In this document: piece after piece, positions 33,306-41,381 of the stretch
Numbering within the stretch: the stretch's first letter is position 1
Layout of the letters: each line of letters begins with the position of its first letter
DNA from: Oxalobacter sp.
Lineage (GTDB): Bacteria; Pseudomonadota; Gammaproteobacteria; Burkholderiales; Burkholderiaceae_D
Length of the DNA stretch: 50,521 nucleotides
Reading direction: 5' to 3'
Assembly: GCA_016291665.1 (NCBI GenBank)
Contig: JAEEYE010000015.1
Coordinates: 1 to 50,521, forward strand
The notes under the pieces: model-generated
Told to the model about the DNA's origin: nothing
Databases searched by the model: none
The model's input: the letters and a program-made list of their open reading frames with translations, nothing else
Made by a program: the position numbers and the translations under genes

Positions 33306-35072
33306 ATGAAAGCGATGTTCTCTCTGTTTGGTATTCCCGTTTCTCAGGGGATTGCCATTGGCCGTGCTCATGTCATTACCAATACTGCAATGGAAACGTT
33401 GCACTATCTGGTGCCAGAGGAAGAAATTGAAGGGGAGGTTAGGCGTCTTGAGACAGCATTATTGGCCGTTAGGGAAGAACTTACTACGCTTCGCTCAGAC
33501 TTGCCTGAAGATGCCCCGGCAGAACTGGGTGCATTAATCGATGTACATGCACTGGTTTTAGCCGATGAAATGTTTTCAAAAGAACCGTTCAATACTATCC
33601 GTGCCCGTCGTTACAACGCCGAGTGGGCATTAATGACTCACATTGAGGAGGTTTCGGCAAAATTTGATAGTATTTCCGACCCATATCTGAGGGAACGTAA
33701 GGCGGATCTTGAGCAGGTGGCCGAACGTGTTATTAAGGCATTAGCGGGTGTCAAGGAGGAAAAGCCGATAGTCGCAAGCGAGAGCGATCAAGTTGATTTG
33801 ATTGTTGTTGCATACAATATTTCTCCTGCCGATATGCTGAAGTTCCGTGAAAGTTTTTTCAAAGGCTTTGTTTCTGGAACTGGGGGAAAAAATTCTCATT
33901 CAGCAATCATAGCTCGTGGTACGAATATGCCAGCGGTATTTGCTCTCTCTGGTTCTTTGCCTCTTATCCGTCAGAATGATTGGTTGGTTGTCGATGCTGA
34001 TACTGGGGTGGTTATTGTCAATCCTTCGACATTGGTTTTGGAACAATACCGGGCAAAGCAAGTTACCCAACAGAAAGCAAAACGCCGTCTAAGCCGCTTG
34101 AAGAAAATGCCGGCTCAAACGAAGGACGGTACCGCTATTGGATTGATGGCCAATATTGAGTTCCCGGAAGACTGCTATACGGTTGTCGATAATAATGCAG
34201 ATGGCGTTGGGCTTTTTCGTTCGGAATTCCTTTTTCTAGGAAAAGGGAGTGGAGTTGACAGTTTCCTTGACGAGCAAGAGCAGTTTGAGGCTTATAAGAA
34301 AGCTGTGACTTTGATGAAAGGTAAACCTGTTACCATCCGGACATTGGATATTGGTGCGGATAAGGTTGTAGGATCTACCGAAAAGTCGTCAGTCTTGAAT
34401 CCAGCTTTAGGCAGGCGGGGTATCCGATATAGCTTGTCGGAACCCGATATCTTCCTAGTTCAGCTTAGGGCTATTCTCAGGGCATCAGCTTTTGGTTCGG
34501 TCAGGTTGTTGTTGCCAATGATTTCACATGGATCCGAGATTGACCAGGCATTAGGCTTACTTGATAAAGCCAAGGATCAATTACGTACACAAAGGATAGC
34601 CTTTGATGAAGCAATCCAAGTTGGTGCGATGATTGAAGTACCCGCAGCCGTTTTATCGTTGTCTCTTTTCACTTCGCGTTTAGATTTTCTGTCCATCGGT
34701 ACGAATGATTTAATTCAGTATGCTTTAGCGATAGATCGTGTCGATCCAGAAGTCGTTCATCTTTACAATCCTTTGCATCCTGCCGTTCTTATGCTGCTGA
34801 AGATGACGGTTGAGCATGCCAATAAAGTTGGGAAGCCTGTTTCAATTTGCGGAGAGATGGCGAGCGATCACCAACTGACACGCTTGCTACTTGGGTTAGG
34901 AGTTAGGCATTTTTCCATGCATCCTGCCCAATTGTTAAAGGTCAAGCAAGAAGTTCTCTTAAGTGATTTAACTGTATTGGCACCTAAGGTTTCACATATC
35001 CTGACTTTGGTTGAAGATTCAGAAATAGAGGTTGCAGTCCACGACTTGCATCAAGAGGAAATGTCAATCTGA
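33306..35072 (+). CDS. ptsI: PTS enzyme I (phosphoenolpyruvate-protein phosphotransferase)
   Basis: Enzyme I takes phosphate from PEP onto a histidine and gives it to HPr. The 588-residue protein begins 'FSLFGIPVSQGIAIGRAHVI' and has the active-site His198 in 'GGKNSHSAIIARGTNMPAV' (in parts). The PEP-binding barrel has 'DGVGLFRSEFLFL', 'RTLDIGADK', 'FLSIGTNDLIQYALAIDR', and the catalytic Cys is in 'SICGEMASD'. Length matches standard EI (~575). The start could also be the internal ATG at 33315. Its transcript may end shortly after, since a metX promoter follows at 35109. Confidence 0.96.
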   Translation: MKAMFSLFGIPVSQGIAIGRAHVITNTAMETLHYLVPEEEIEGEVRRLETALLAVREELTTLRSDLPEDAPAELGALIDVHALVLADEMFSKEPFNTIRARRYNAEWALMTHIEEVSAKFDSISDPYLRERKADLEQVAERVIKALAGVKEEKPIVASESDQVDLIVVAYNISPADMLKFRESFFKGFVSGTGGKNSHSAIIARGTNMPAVFALSGSLPLIRQNDWLVVDADTGVVIVNPSTLVLEQYRAKQVTQQKAKRRLSRLKKMPAQTKDGTAIGLMANIEFPEDCYTVVDNNADGVGLFRSEFLFLGKGSGVDSFLDEQEQFEAYKKAVTLMKGKPVTIRTLDIGADKVVGSTEKSSVLNPALGRRGIRYSLSEPDIFLVQLRAILRASAFGSVRLLLPMISHGSEIDQALGLLDKAKDQLRTQRIAFDEAIQVGAMIEVPAAVLSLSLFTSRLDFLSIGTNDLIQYALAIDRVDPEVVHLYNPLHPAVLMLLKMTVEHANKVGKPVSICGEMASDHQLTRLLLGLGVRHFSMHPAQLLKVKQEVLLSDLTVLAPKVSHILTLVEDSEIEVAVHDLHQEEMSI

Positions 35073-35108
35073 TGCCTTGTATGATTGAGTTGGTGGCATT
35101 GTCGTGGT

Positions 35109-35137
35109 TTGACGCCTTGGCGGGTTTTCGTTATGCT
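35109..35137 (+). promoter_or_regulatory. Promoter of metX-metW
   Basis: TTGACG (35109-35114) and TATGCT (35132-35137) are 17 bp apart. The start site would be at about 35143-35144, immediately before the aptamer stem that begins at 35145, as is usual for short riboswitch leaders. Confidence 0.6.
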
Positions 35138-35144
35138 TGTCAGG

Positions 35145-35208
35145 CAGTGCCGATTTGGTAGAACTGCTTGCGGGCACTGAAAAAGAAAATACGGCTAAGC
35201 GGCTAAAA
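35145..35208 (+). promoter_or_regulatory. SAM-II-like riboswitch upstream of metX
   Basis: The sequence folds as an H-type pseudoknot like SAM-II. P1 is CAGTGCC (35145-35151) with GGCACTG (35173-35179). The loop begins GATTTGG, recalling the conserved AUUUGA. TGCTTG (35165-35170) pairs with TAAGCG (35196-35201) with two G.T pairs, and is followed by GCTAAAA (35202-35208), matching the conserved GCUAAAA. An A-rich linker joins the P1 3' strand to the second stem. SAM-II aptamers typically precede metX/metA. The short P2a pairing seen in known members is not obvious here, so this is a candidate rather than a certain member. Confidence 0.6.
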
Positions 35209-35212
35209 GACA

Positions 35213-35243
35213 GTCCTTGCCAGAAAGAGGCACGGGCTTTTTT
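35213..35243 (+). terminator. Terminator/attenuator between the aptamer and metX
   Basis: A 9-bp stem with one mismatch (35213-35221 with 35229-35237) is followed by six T. It starts 4 nt after the GCTAAAA box, where an expression platform would be expected, and also could end read-through from ptsI. Confidence 0.75.
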
Positions 35244-35251
35244 ATTATGAA

Positions 35252-35269
35252 CGGGATTCCTCAAGAAGG
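35252..35269 (+). repeat. Small hairpin in the metX leader
   Basis: GATTCC and GGAATC, about 20-35 bp before the metX start, form a 6-bp stem that includes an AAGGA sequence in its loop side. It may influence translation initiation; the ribosome site of metX (GGGAC) is otherwise weak. Exact limits are approximate. Confidence 0.3.
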
Positions 35270-35289
35270 AATCTATCGGGACATTTTTC

Positions 35290-36432
35290 ATGTCATCATC
35301 AAGATTTGTTTCACCGAAATCTATGTATTTCAGTGATCCGCTTGTCTTAGAAAGTGGGGCAAGCATTGCTGGTTATACACTGGTTTACGAGACGTATGGT
35401 ACGTTGAATGCTGATCGTTCCAATGCGGTTTTGGTCTGTCATGCATTGAATGCTTCCCATCATGTGTCAGGCGTTTATGAAGATACCGGCGAAGTTGGCT
35501 GGTGGGACAATATGGTGGGACCAGGGAAATCCGTTGATACGAATCGGTTCTTTGTCATTGGTGTTAATAATCTCGGACACTGCTATGGATCGACGGGGCC
35601 GATGCACGTCAATCCTGAAACCGGTAAGTGTTATGGAGCGGATTTTCCTGTCATGACCGTACAGGATTGGGTTGATGCGCAAGCACGGTTGGCGGATAGC
35701 CTTGGTATTGAGCGGTTTGCGGCAGTCATGGGGGGGTCGTTGGGTGGTATGCAGGCGATGACTTGGACATTGCGCTATCCGGATCGTGTTGCCAATGCGG
35801 TCATCATTGCATCAACTTCCCATTTGTCTGCTCAGAATATTGCATTCAATGAAGTTGCAAGGACTGCAATCCTGTCAGATCCAGACTACCATGGTGGTGA
35901 CTTCTATTCTTATGGTGTTGTTCCAAAAAACGGATTACGTGTAGCTCGTATGGTCGGGCATATCACCTATCTCTCTAATGATGATATGTCCGAGAAGTTC
36001 GGACGTGATTTGCGTACAGGTGAATACAAGTTTGGTTACGGAGTCGAGTTCGAAATTGAGTCTTATTTGCATTATCAGGGAGAAAAGTTCTCTTCTTTTT
36101 TTGATGCCAACACTTATCTGTTGATTACGCGGGCATTGGATTATTTTGATCCAGCAGCAAAATATGGTGGTGACCTTTGCAAGGCATTGGAGCATACGAT
36201 AGCAAAATACCTGCTAATTTCCTTTACGACAGACTGGCGATTTTCACCTGAATGTAGCCGTATCATTGTCGATGCGCTGATTCGTAATGGCCGGCAGGTT
36301 ACCTATGCGGAAATCGATGCGCCGCATGGACATGATGCCTTTCTTTTGAATGATGCCCGGTATCACGAGACAGTTCGTGCCTATTACGACCGTATTTGGG
36401 AGGAGTTAAATGGAGGGGAGGAACAGTCATGA
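35290..36432 (+). CDS. metX: Homoserine O-acyltransferase MetX (probably succinyl-CoA dependent)
   Basis: MetX activates homoserine by O-acylation, the entry step of methionine synthesis. The 380-residue alpha/beta-hydrolase has nucleophile Ser150 in 'GGSLGGM' and His348 in 'PHGHDAFL', plus '[12 protein letters not shown]', '[20 protein letters not shown]' and '[13 protein letters not shown]'. Betaproteobacterial MetX enzymes have been reported to use succinyl-CoA although the fold is that of acetyltransferases; which acyl donor applies here is inference. A promoter, a SAM-II-like aptamer and a terminator stand in front of the gene, so it should be repressed by SAM. Its TGA overlaps the metW ATG (ATGA), a coupled pair. 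Confidence 0.95.
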   Translation: MSSSRFVSPKSMYFSDPLVLESGASIAGYTLVYETYGTLNADRSNAVLVCHALNASHHVSGVYEDTGEVGWWDNMVGPGKSVDTNRFFVIGVNNLGHCYGSTGPMHVNPETGKCYGADFPVMTVQDWVDAQARLADSLGIERFAAVMGGSLGGMQAMTWTLRYPDRVANAVIIASTSHLSAQNIAFNEVARTAILSDPDYHGGDFYSYGVVPKNGLRVARMVGHITYLSNDDMSEKFGRDLRTGEYKFGYGVEFEIESYLHYQGEKFSSFFDANTYLLITRALDYFDPAAKYGGDLCKALEHTIAKYLLISFTTDWRFSPECSRIIVDALIRNGRQVTYAEIDAPHGHDAFLLNDARYHETVRAYYDRIWEELNGGEEQS

Positions 36433-37052
36433 ATGCGCCGTCTCTCAAAAAATTCCGAACTGACCTTGAATTCATCGCTGACTGGGTCAAAGATAAGGCT
36501 TATGTACTTGATTTGGGTTGTGGATCAGGTACTTGGATGGAATACCTGCAGATTACAAAGGGTTGTACAGGTTATGGAGTCGAGAATGACGACCTAAAGA
36601 TTCCGCCTTGCATTCGCCGTGGTGTTAATGTGATTCAGCATGATTTGGAGCAAGGATTACCGTACTTTCAGAATGATTCGTTTGATACGGTCTTTTGCCT
36701 TTTGGCTTTACAGATGTTAAAGAATGTAGAGCCTTTGATGAAGGAAATTGCTCGTGTAGGTAAGGAGGCTGTCGTCAGTTTTCCGAACTTTGCCTATTGG
36801 CGCAATCTTGAAACGCTCAATAAGAAATGCCGTATGCCGGTTTCGGATGAGTTGCCGTTCGAATGGTATGATTCACCAAACTTGCGGTTTGCGACGATGC
36901 TTGATTTTGAGGAACTAGCTGATCGGGTTGGTTTCGAAATTCTTGATCGTGTTGTCCTGCATGAAGGCGAGGTGGTTGTTGATAATCCTTACCGCAATGG
37001 TAGCCTTGCCGTATATAGGCTACAGAAAAAAATGGCGGTTCCGCACAAATAA
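36429..37052 (+). CDS. metW: Methionine biosynthesis protein MetW
   Basis: MetW is a class I methyltransferase-fold protein that accompanies MetX and appears to be needed for its activity in several bacteria. The 207-residue protein has the nucleotide loop '[15 protein letters not shown]' (~25-39), 'GVENDD', the '[19 protein letters not shown]' segment and '[11 protein letters not shown]'. The ATG at 36429 overlaps the metX stop by four bases; a longer in-frame start at 36396 would lie inside metX. Its TAA shares one base with the ampG ATG, so ampG may be read from the same transcript. Confidence 0.94.
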   Translation: MNAPSLKKFRTDLEFIADWVKDKAYVLDLGCGSGTWMEYLQITKGCTGYGVENDDLKIPPCIRRGVNVIQHDLEQGLPYFQNDSFDTVFCLLALQMLKNVEPLMKEIARVGKEAVVSFPNFAYWRNLETLNKKCRMPVSDELPFEWYDSPNLRFATMLDFEELADRVGFEILDRVVLHEGEVVVDNPYRNGSLAVYRLQKKMAVPHK

Positions 37053-38302
37053 TGTTCAACTCGGATAAATGGAAAGCTTTGCTTGACCCTCGCCTTTTGG
37101 CGTGTGTCTTCCTAGGGTTTTCTTCTGGGTTGCCGCTTTTTATCCTACTGACACTGGTTCAGGCATGGTTGACTGATTCAGGTTTGAATGTGAAAGCCTT
37201 AGGGCTCTTTGCATTGGTCATGTTCCCTTATACATGGAAATTCCTCTGGGCACCCCTGATGGACCGTTATTCCATCACTCGCCTTGGCAGGCGCCGAGGT
37301 TGGATGGCGGTAACACAGTTCCTGCTTTTCGTGACGGTTGGGGTTTTAGGGATGATGGATCCCAAGCACCAGATGGTTCTGATTGGCATAGCCGCAGCAG
37401 TCATTGCCTTTTTATCTGCTAGCCAGGATATTGTCATTGATGCTTACCGTCGCGAATCATTACCCGATGAAGAACAGGGCTTGGGGAGTGCAATCCATGT
37501 CAATGCATACCGTGTTGCAGGGATGGTGCCAGGGGCTCTCTCATTGATCCTTGCTGATATGATGAGTTGGCAGCTGGTTTTCTGGATAACTGCCGCGTTC
37601 ATGCTTCCAGGCCTTCTCTGTACGTTGATTGTTAAGGAACCAGAAGTCCAAGGGGCGACGCCAAGGACAATCCGTGATGCTGTTGTCTTGCCTTTTACAG
37701 AATTCATCAAGCGGGACGGTTGGAAAAAAGCTCTTTTCATTTTGTCGTTTATTTTCCTCTATAAATTGGGAGACAGTTTAGCGACCGCTCTATCCATCAA
37801 GTTCTATCTAGATATGGGGTTTACCATGACCCAGATTGGTGTGATTGCTAAGACCACTGGATTTTGGGCGAGTATCGCTGGCGCGTTGTTGGGTGGGGTC
37901 TGGATTATAGGGCTTGGAATTAACCGTGGTTTATGGATTTTTGGTATTTTGCAGGCGGTGGCGATTTTGGGGTTTTCATGGCTTGCGCAGAGTACAGCAG
38001 ATCCTTTACTGCTTGCTTTTGTTATTGGGGCCGAAGCTTTTGGTACGGGTTTGGGAACCGCTGCATTTGTTGCTTACATTGCTAAAACGACCGACCCGCG
38101 TTATACGGCGACGCAGTTTGCGCTTTTCACAAGTTTGGCTGCTGTACCCCGAACATTCATTAATGCTTCTGCAGGCTATATCATTGATGTGACAGGCTGG
38201 TTTATGTTTTTTAACCTATGTTTTTTACTGGCGTTACCAGGTATGATGCTTCTCCCTAAAATCGCTCCTTGGACTGAGAAAAAAGTACAGGAGCAACCCT
38301 GA
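37052..38302 (+). CDS. ampG: AmpG-family muropeptide transporter (MFS)
   Basis: AmpG carries GlcNAc-anhydroMurNAc peptides from the periplasm into the cell for peptidoglycan recycling. The 416-residue protein is strongly hydrophobic with about 12 membrane segments. It has the MFS signature 'PYTWKFLWAPLMDRYSITRLGRRRGWM' (in parts, ~57-85), 'SASQDIVIDAYRRESLPDEEQGLGSA' (in parts, ~118-145), which is the best AmpG marker, and 'TGLGTAAFVAYIAKTTDPRYTATQFAL' further on. It overlaps metW by one base although the functions are unrelated. Length is shorter than E. coli AmpG (491), which has extra C-terminal segments. Confidence 0.92.
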   Translation: MFNSDKWKALLDPRLLACVFLGFSSGLPLFILLTLVQAWLTDSGLNVKALGLFALVMFPYTWKFLWAPLMDRYSITRLGRRRGWMAVTQFLLFVTVGVLGMMDPKHQMVLIGIAAAVIAFLSASQDIVIDAYRRESLPDEEQGLGSAIHVNAYRVAGMVPGALSLILADMMSWQLVFWITAAFMLPGLLCTLIVKEPEVQGATPRTIRDAVVLPFTEFIKRDGWKKALFILSFIFLYKLGDSLATALSIKFYLDMGFTMTQIGVIAKTTGFWASIAGALLGGVWIIGLGINRGLWIFGILQAVAILGFSWLAQSTADPLLLAFVIGAEAFGTGLGTAAFVAYIAKTTDPRYTATQFALFTSLAAVPRTFINASAGYIIDVTGWFMFFNLCFLLALPGMMLLPKIAPWTEKKVQEQP

Positions 38303-38348
38303 AGGGTAAAATAAGGCATCTATTTTTTTATGGCTAGTTGAGGTCAAC

Positions 38349-39014
38349 ATGAGTGCTTTGAGCGAAGAATTTATTCGGTTTTCTCTTGATTGTGGTGTGC
38401 TACGTTTTGGGGAGTTTGTTACCAAGGCAGGGCGAAAGTCACCTTACTTCTTCAATGCTGGGCTGTTTAACGATGGTCACTCGTTGATGGTTTTGGCCGA
38501 TTACTATGCTGAGACCTTGCTACAGTCTGGCCTTGAGTTTGATATGCTGTTTGGACCAGCTTACAAGGGGATTCCATTGGCTGCGTCGGTTGCTGTATCC
38601 CTTGCAAAAAAAGGTCGAAACGTGCCTTTTGCCTATAACCGTAAGGAAGCGAAAGATCATGGTGAAGGCGGTATCATGGTTGGAGCCCCACTCAAAGGTA
38701 AGATTGTTATCATCGATGATGTGATTACGGCTGGCACTTCTGTCAATGAGTCTGTTGGAATCATCACGGCTGCAGGGGCAACGCCAAGTATTGTGCTGAT
38801 TGCGTTAGACCGCATGGAAAGGGCGGGCAAGGATGGTGCGCTTTCCGAGCATTCTGCTGTTCAGGAAGTTGAACAAAAGCATGGGATGCCAGTCCTATCG
38901 ATTGCCAACTTGAATGATCTGATGTTGTTTCTCAGCCATGCAGGCAAGGAAAGTGAACTGTCCAAGTATCAGGAAGCAGTTAAGGCGTATCGCGATAAAT
39001 ACGGTGCACAATAA
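38349..39014 (+). CDS. pyrE: Orotate phosphoribosyltransferase
   Basis: PyrE joins orotate and PRPP to give orotidine 5'-phosphate in pyrimidine synthesis. The 221-residue protein has 'FGEFVTKAGRKSPYFFNAGLFNDG' (in parts) near the N terminus, 'GPAYKGIPLAASVAVSLAK' (~68-86), 'NRKEAKDHGEGG' (~96-107) and the PRPP loop 'VIIDDVITAGTSVNES' (~117-132). A GAGG site lies 7 nt before the ATG. It begins 46 bp after ampG; the SH3-like gene follows 28 bp later. Confidence 0.96.
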   Translation: MSALSEEFIRFSLDCGVLRFGEFVTKAGRKSPYFFNAGLFNDGHSLMVLADYYAETLLQSGLEFDMLFGPAYKGIPLAASVAVSLAKKGRNVPFAYNRKEAKDHGEGGIMVGAPLKGKIVIIDDVITAGTSVNESVGIITAAGATPSIVLIALDRMERAGKDGALSEHSAVQEVEQKHGMPVLSIANLNDLMLFLSHAGKESELSKYQEAVKAYRDKYGAQ

Positions 39015-39042
39015 TCAGCGTTCTAATTGAACAGGGGGGAGG

Positions 39043-39825
39043 ATGGATAAAAGCATGCTTGGCAAAGGTTTTGCGGCAACATTATTGATATCAGCTTGGA
39101 TATTGCCATTTACCGTTCAGGCGGATTCTCCAGACAACCTTGACATTATCTGGGCAAGAACGAAGGGGGAGAAAGGGGCGACAGCAGATAAGGCACCGAT
39201 TTACAGCCAGAAGAGTACCCGTTCAAAGGTTGTCAAACATTATGCCAACAAATATGTGGTTATTCTTACTGGTAGGGAATCCGATGGATATGGGCAGGAA
39301 TGGTATGAGGTTGCTTGGCCGTTTAAAGGTTGGCTACGTGCTTCCGATACTTGGTTTGCCCCTCAGTTGGGAGGATATTACCCAGAGAAACTGCCTGAAC
39401 CTGAACGTCTGAGCCTGCGGATGCAAATTGATATCGGTAATTATCCGGCAGCTACCATCAAGGTGCTTGGAAAACCGAAGAATCAGCAATATAGGGTTGA
39501 AAAAGGGTTGGGAAACCTTGTTGTCCAGACGCTTTGGTGGAAAGGGACAGTCATTGAATATCAGAATTCTTACCGTCAGGCAGAGTTGGCATGGATTGAT
39601 AGTATCACTCTGAGCAAAGGGGCTAAAGCTGGTTTTGGTCCCATCCATATTGGAGACCGTGTTGAAAAACTAGGCATCTTTGGGATTGAAAAACCACAGT
39701 TACCAAGCGGTGAAGTGACCATGGGTACGAATATATACCGTTACCGGTTTACTTATAAAGACGGGAAAATTGATAGCATGAGTTACCGTTTTGGTGTGAA
39801 CGGGGATTTCCTTCCCGCACAATGA
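39043..39825 (+). CDS. Secreted protein with SH3b-like N-terminal region, function unknown
   Basis: The 260-residue precursor has a signal peptide (hydrophobic stretch residues 8-24, cleavage after 'TVQA'). Residues ~45-110 ('APIYSQKSTRSKVVKHYANKYVVILTGRE' ... 'GQEWYEVAWPFKGWLRASDTWF', read in parts) have the pattern of a bacterial SH3 domain, often a peptidoglycan- or peptide-binding module. The rest has no motif I know and ends with an aromatic 'YRYRFTYKDGKIDSMSYRFG' stretch. A strong GGGGGAGG site precedes the ATG. The acetolactate decarboxylase gene starts one base after its stop, so they are translationally close; a functional link is not obvious. Confidence 0.8.
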   Translation: MDKSMLGKGFAATLLISAWILPFTVQADSPDNLDIIWARTKGEKGATADKAPIYSQKSTRSKVVKHYANKYVVILTGRESDGYGQEWYEVAWPFKGWLRASDTWFAPQLGGYYPEKLPEPERLSLRMQIDIGNYPAATIKVLGKPKNQQYRVEKGLGNLVVQTLWWKGTVIEYQNSYRQAELAWIDSITLSKGAKAGFGPIHIGDRVEKLGIFGIEKPQLPSGEVTMGTNIYRYRFTYKDGKIDSMSYRFGVNGDFLPAQ

Positions 39826-39826
39826 T

Positions 39827-40567
39827 ATGGCTGAGATCAAGTTGTATCGGTTAGACGTGGCGGGTGCCGCTGCAACAGGAACATTAGATTTCCAGCCTAT
39901 TGAAGTTCAGAAAAAGCCTGCTGAAGCGACCTTGTACCAGCTTTCTAGGTTAGAAGCATTGACCCGTCTGTTAGAATACGAAGGGCAGGTTAAAGCCATT
40001 GATCTGATGGAATATGGCGATTTTGGAGTCGGAGCGCCGTATCTTTTGGGCGAGTTGAATGTGCTGGATGGCAAAGTCTATCAGGCGCTCTATGATGGTA
40101 CCATCATCGTATCCAATCTTCATCAAACCATTCCTTTTGCCCAACTGGTGCATTTCAGTGCAGAATTTTCCTGCCATTTATCTCCTGCGTTGGATATCGG
40201 GGATTTTGAAGCGCAATTGGATCAATTGATTGCGCCTCATGGTAAGGATGTTTTTTATGCTGTGAAAATCGAGGGGCGCTTTCCTATGATACGGTGTCGC
40301 AGTGTCCATTTCCAACGTAAGCCGTTCAAATCGATGGATCGAATCATGGCAGAAGACCAAGTTGTTACCGTATGGCATGATGTTGAGGGAACACTGATTT
40401 CAATCTATGGTCCAGCGTTCATGCATCCTGTTGCTCCAACGGGATGGCATTTCCATTTCCTGTCGTCTGAACGAAAATTGGGCGGTCACGTACTTGGGCT
40501 TGTGATGGCAGCCGGTATTGCGGAGATTGAGCGTTTGCCGGGATTTGTACTGATGCTGCCGCAATGA
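39827..40567 (+). CDS. budA: Alpha-acetolactate decarboxylase
   Basis: It decarboxylates 2-acetolactate to acetoin in the cytoplasm. The 246-residue protein has the family motifs 'YGDFGVGAPYLLGELNVLDGKVYQ' (in parts, ~62-86), 'RCRSVHFQRKPFKSM' (~156-170) and the zinc site 'GWHFHFLSSERKLGGHVLG' (~209-227) with its three histidines. Length is typical. No acetolactate synthase (alsS) or acetoin reductase gene is adjacent, so its acetolactate must come from elsewhere, perhaps branched-chain amino acid synthesis. It starts one base after the SH3-like gene's TGA and is convergent with the moeB/thiF gene 22 bp away. Confidence 0.92.
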   Translation: MAEIKLYRLDVAGAAATGTLDFQPIEVQKKPAEATLYQLSRLEALTRLLEYEGQVKAIDLMEYGDFGVGAPYLLGELNVLDGKVYQALYDGTIIVSNLHQTIPFAQLVHFSAEFSCHLSPALDIGDFEAQLDQLIAPHGKDVFYAVKIEGRFPMIRCRSVHFQRKPFKSMDRIMAEDQVVTVWHDVEGTLISIYGPAFMHPVAPTGWHFHFLSSERKLGGHVLGLVMAAGIAEIERLPGFVLMLPQ

Positions 40568-40589
40568 AGGTATTGGCTAAAAGTTAATG

Positions 40590-41360
40590 TTAAGTTGGCT
40601 TTTTCGACGTATTGCGTTTTGAGCAGACAGGGCAGGCAGGGTTGCGGTCGACCTTCAGTTTTGTCCACTCCATTGCGAGTGCATCTAAGAGAAGAAGGGA
40701 TCCTGATAGAGTTTGTCCGACACCAGCAAGAATCTTTAGGGCTTCTGCTGCCTGTAGCACACCGATAAGCCCAACAGCAGGAGCAAAAACACCAATTTGC
40801 GCTGCTTTGATATCCTTGAATTCCATGTCTTCTGGATAGAGGCAGGCATAGCATGGACAATCTTCTTTTCGGGGGTCATAAACAGAAACCTGACCATCAA
40901 AACCGACTGCTGCTCCTGAGACTAAAGGGATGCCTTCTTTCATGCAGACACGGTTGATGGCGGTTCGGATAGCAAAGTTGTCTGTACAATCGAGGACGAC
41001 ATCAGCATTTTTGACGAGTTCTGGCAGCGAGTCTTCTGTCATACGTTCAGTGATCGCTTTGACATCAATGGTTGGGTTAATACCATAGAGGGTCTGTCTT
41101 GCTGATTCTGCTTTAGATAGGCCGATTCGGCCGGTCGAATGGATTACCTGACGTTGGAGGTTGTGTATTTCTACCGCGTCGTCGTCGACGATGGTGATTT
41201 TACCAACACCGCTAGAAGCCAAGTAGATGAGTGCAGCTGATCCTAAACCGCCTGCACCGATTACCAGTGCGCAAGATTGAGAAATCTTTTCTTGCCCGGT
41301 TTCGCCAATATCCTTTAAAAGGATATGGCGCGAATAACGTAGTTTCTGCCTTTCATTCAT
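40590..41360 (-). CDS. HesA/MoeB/ThiF-family adenylyltransferase
   Basis: These E1-like enzymes adenylate the C terminus of a small sulfur carrier (MoaD or ThiS). The 256-residue protein has the start motif 'RQKLRYSRHILLKDIG', the ATP site 'VIGAGGLGSAALIYLASSGVG' (in parts, ~33-53), 'VDDDAVEIHNLQRQV', 'DCTDNFAIRTAINRVC' and a zinc site from two Cys pairs ('CPCYAC' and 'CPVC'). It cannot be assigned to molybdopterin (MoeB) or thiamine (ThiF) from sequence, since no carrier gene is near. It lies 21 bp after ctpA in the same direction. A small extra C-terminal tail is Lys rich. Confidence 0.9.
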   Translation of the reverse strand: MNERQKLRYSRHILLKDIGETGQEKISQSCALVIGAGGLGSAALIYLASSGVGKITIVDDDAVEIHNLQRQVIHSTGRIGLSKAESARQTLYGINPTIDVKAITERMTEDSLPELVKNADVVLDCTDNFAIRTAINRVCMKEGIPLVSGAAVGFDGQVSVYDPRKEDCPCYACLYPEDMEFKDIKAAQIGVFAPAVGLIGVLQAAEALKILAGVGQTLSGSLLLLDALAMEWTKLKVDRNPACPVCSKRNTSKKPT

Positions 41361-41381
41361 CGGACATTCCTTTGGGCAGGA

